The notes under the pieces were generated by a model. The model made no database searches, was not told where the DNA came from, and was given only the letters and a program-made list of their open reading frames with translations. The translations under genes were made by a program, and so were the position numbers. Below, in pieces: positions 6,085 through 6,769 of a stretch of 6,769 nt of DNA; the stretch's first letter is position 1, and each line of letters opens with the position of its first letter. The stretch is from the NCBI GenBank assembly GCA_015522495.1, contig WAMD01000018.1, forward strand, positions 1 to 6,769. Reading direction: 5' to 3'. The DNA is from Nanobdellati archaeon (GTDB lineage: Archaea; B1Sed10-29; WALL01; WAMD01).

Positions 6085-6500
6085 TTCCCAGTGAACTGGA
6101 GTACTAATTTTCTATGCCTAGGCTTGTTGTCAAGCTCTATGAAGACTGGCTGCTGCCACGTGCCTAGTAATAGCTTGCCGTCCTTGAATGGAATGGTTAG
6201 ACTAGGTCCCAGGAAGCTGGCCCTTACATGTGAGTGACCATTTCCATCGTGCCAGGTGTCTTCATGGTGGTATCTCATGCCCTTTGGAAAAAGCCTCTCC
6301 AATGCAAGGGGTATGTCCTTCTTTAATCCTGGCTCGTACTCCATTGTAGTCACTGCCCCAGTCGAACCAGGGACGAAAACCAGGACTAGGCCTTCCTCTA
6401 GCTTCGACTCTACCAGCTTTTCCTCCAGGTAGCCAGTTAGGTCTAGGATGTCCAGCTCCCTAGTCTCAGGGAGTTCCAGTGTGTAGGTCTTGACCTGCAT
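6081..6500 (-). CDS. YjbQ/UPF0047 family protein
   Basis: Conserved family (COG0432) with a compact beta-rich fold; some members have weak thiamine-phosphate synthase activity, but the physiological role is unsettled. Using the ATG at 6500 gives 139 residues, the usual length, with MQVKTYTLELPET at the N-terminus as in homologues. Landmarks: GLVLVFVPGSTGAVTT (37-52), HHEDTWHDGNGHSHVRAS (78-95) with the clustered His and Asp/Glu residues of the putative metal/active site, GPSLTIP (97-103) and GTWQQPVFIELD (113-124). It has PGST where E. coli YjbQ has HT near residue 47, which I recall as typical of the archaeal subgroup. The frame stays open to an ATG at 6581 (166 residues), but that extension lacks family similarity and overlaps the upstream coding frame. 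Followed by the 89-residue gene in a 4-nt overlap. Confidence 0.9.
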   Translation of the reverse strand: MQVKTYTLELPETRELDILDLTGYLEEKLVESKLEEGLVLVFVPGSTGAVTTMEYEPGLKKDIPLALERLFPKGMRYHHEDTWHDGNGHSHVRASFLGPSLTIPFKDGKLLLGTWQQPVFIELDNKPRHRKLVLQFTGK

Positions 6501-6510
6501 GAGTGGGATG

Positions 6511-6769
6511 CTAGCTTCTGTTTGGATATACTCTATAATATGTAGTTGAACTGTACTTAATTCCAGATGAGCTACTATCATAGTTTCTCATACATATCTT
6601 AAGGTATGGATTTGACGAACCTGCTCCTGTAAAGAAACTAAATGGTATCCTAGCAGGATAATACCAATTACTCTGGTCATGAGTAATTTTGTAAACAACT
6701 TTACCATAACTATCTTTAGCATATCCATAAAACAAAACCTTTGCACTTCTATTCACACTAACCTCCCAC
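6511..6769 (-). CDS. C-terminal end of a Tyr/Ser-rich protein, probably secreted (partial)
   Basis: A reading frame enters from the right edge and stays open for 85 codons to a TAG at 6511-6513, ten bases before the YjbQ-family ATG. An in-frame GTG at 6756 exists, but the frame continues beyond it to the window end, so the true start is probably outside. The sequence alternates polar and aromatic residues, for example KVLFYGYAKDSYGKVVYKI and IKYSSTTYYRVYP, as in beta-sandwich domains of extracellular or cell-surface proteins. It is rich in Tyr and Ser and has one Cys. I do not recognise the family. Its composition differs from the Lys/Glu-rich cytoplasmic proteins of the window. Coding is inferred from composition and fit with its neighbour, not from homology. 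Confidence 0.5.
   Translation of the reverse strand, partial: WEVSVNRSAKVLFYGYAKDSYGKVVYKITHDQSNWYYPARIPFSFFTGAGSSNPYLKICMRNYDSSSSGIKYSSTTYYRVYPNRS

Noticed and set aside
6501..6581. N-terminal extension of the YjbQ-family protein to the ATG at 6581
   Set aside because: The added 27 residues have no family counterpart, the ATG at 6500 gives the usual length, and the extension overlaps the 3' end of the upstream frame that stops at 6511.
1..6769. tRNA genes, CRISPR arrays, insertion sequences, attachment sites or a replication origin
   Set aside because: All gaps are under 100 bases, and I found no cloverleaf arms, regularly spaced direct repeats, transposase motifs or terminal inverted repeats.

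Overview
The window is archaeal chromosome. It carries a histone-fold protein, a full-length Hef (helicase fused to XPF nuclease), an archaeal-type m5C RNA methyltransferase with a separate PUA-like partner, the proteasome-activating nucleotidase PAN, a Cgi121-like KEOPS subunit and ribosomal protein S8e. Intact Hef together with PAN and a 67-residue histone points to Euryarchaeota or an allied lineage. The base composition is moderately AT-rich by eye. Arginine is mostly AGA/AGG and the proteins are rich in Lys/Glu, which would fit a thermophile, but the lineage cannot be fixed from this sequence alone.

Layout: (1) 49-252, minus, histone, divergent from (2) a plus-strand operon at 340-3772: hef, then an NSUN-type methyltransferase overlapping it by 8 nt, then a PUA-like protein that starts on the base after the methyltransferase stop. 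(3) 3817-4956, plus, PAN, with its own TATA element about 23 nt before the ATG, suggesting a leaderless mRNA. (4) 4953-5327, minus, Cgi121-like, tail-to-tail with PAN with the two stop codons interlocked. (5) 5416-5796, plus, S8e, divergent from Cgi121 across a near-symmetric TATA element. (6) 5815-6500, minus, a YjbQ/UPF0047 protein followed by an unrecognised 89-residue protein, coupled by a GTGA overlap. (7) 6511-6769, minus, the C-terminal end of a Tyr/Ser-rich, probably extracytoplasmic protein that runs off the window.

The gene content is mostly information processing and protein quality control: chromatin, fork repair, RNA m5C modification, tRNA t6A modification, translation and the proteasome. 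There are no tRNA or rRNA genes, no mobile elements and no CRISPR array, and no gene-free stretch reaches 100 bases. I see no obvious new defence or metabolic system. The points most worth a second look are the methyltransferase and its PUA-like domain separated by one in-frame TAA, the YjbQ/89-residue pair, the abundance of the usually rare tetranucleotide CTAG, and the two divergent intergenic regions centred on symmetric TATA elements.
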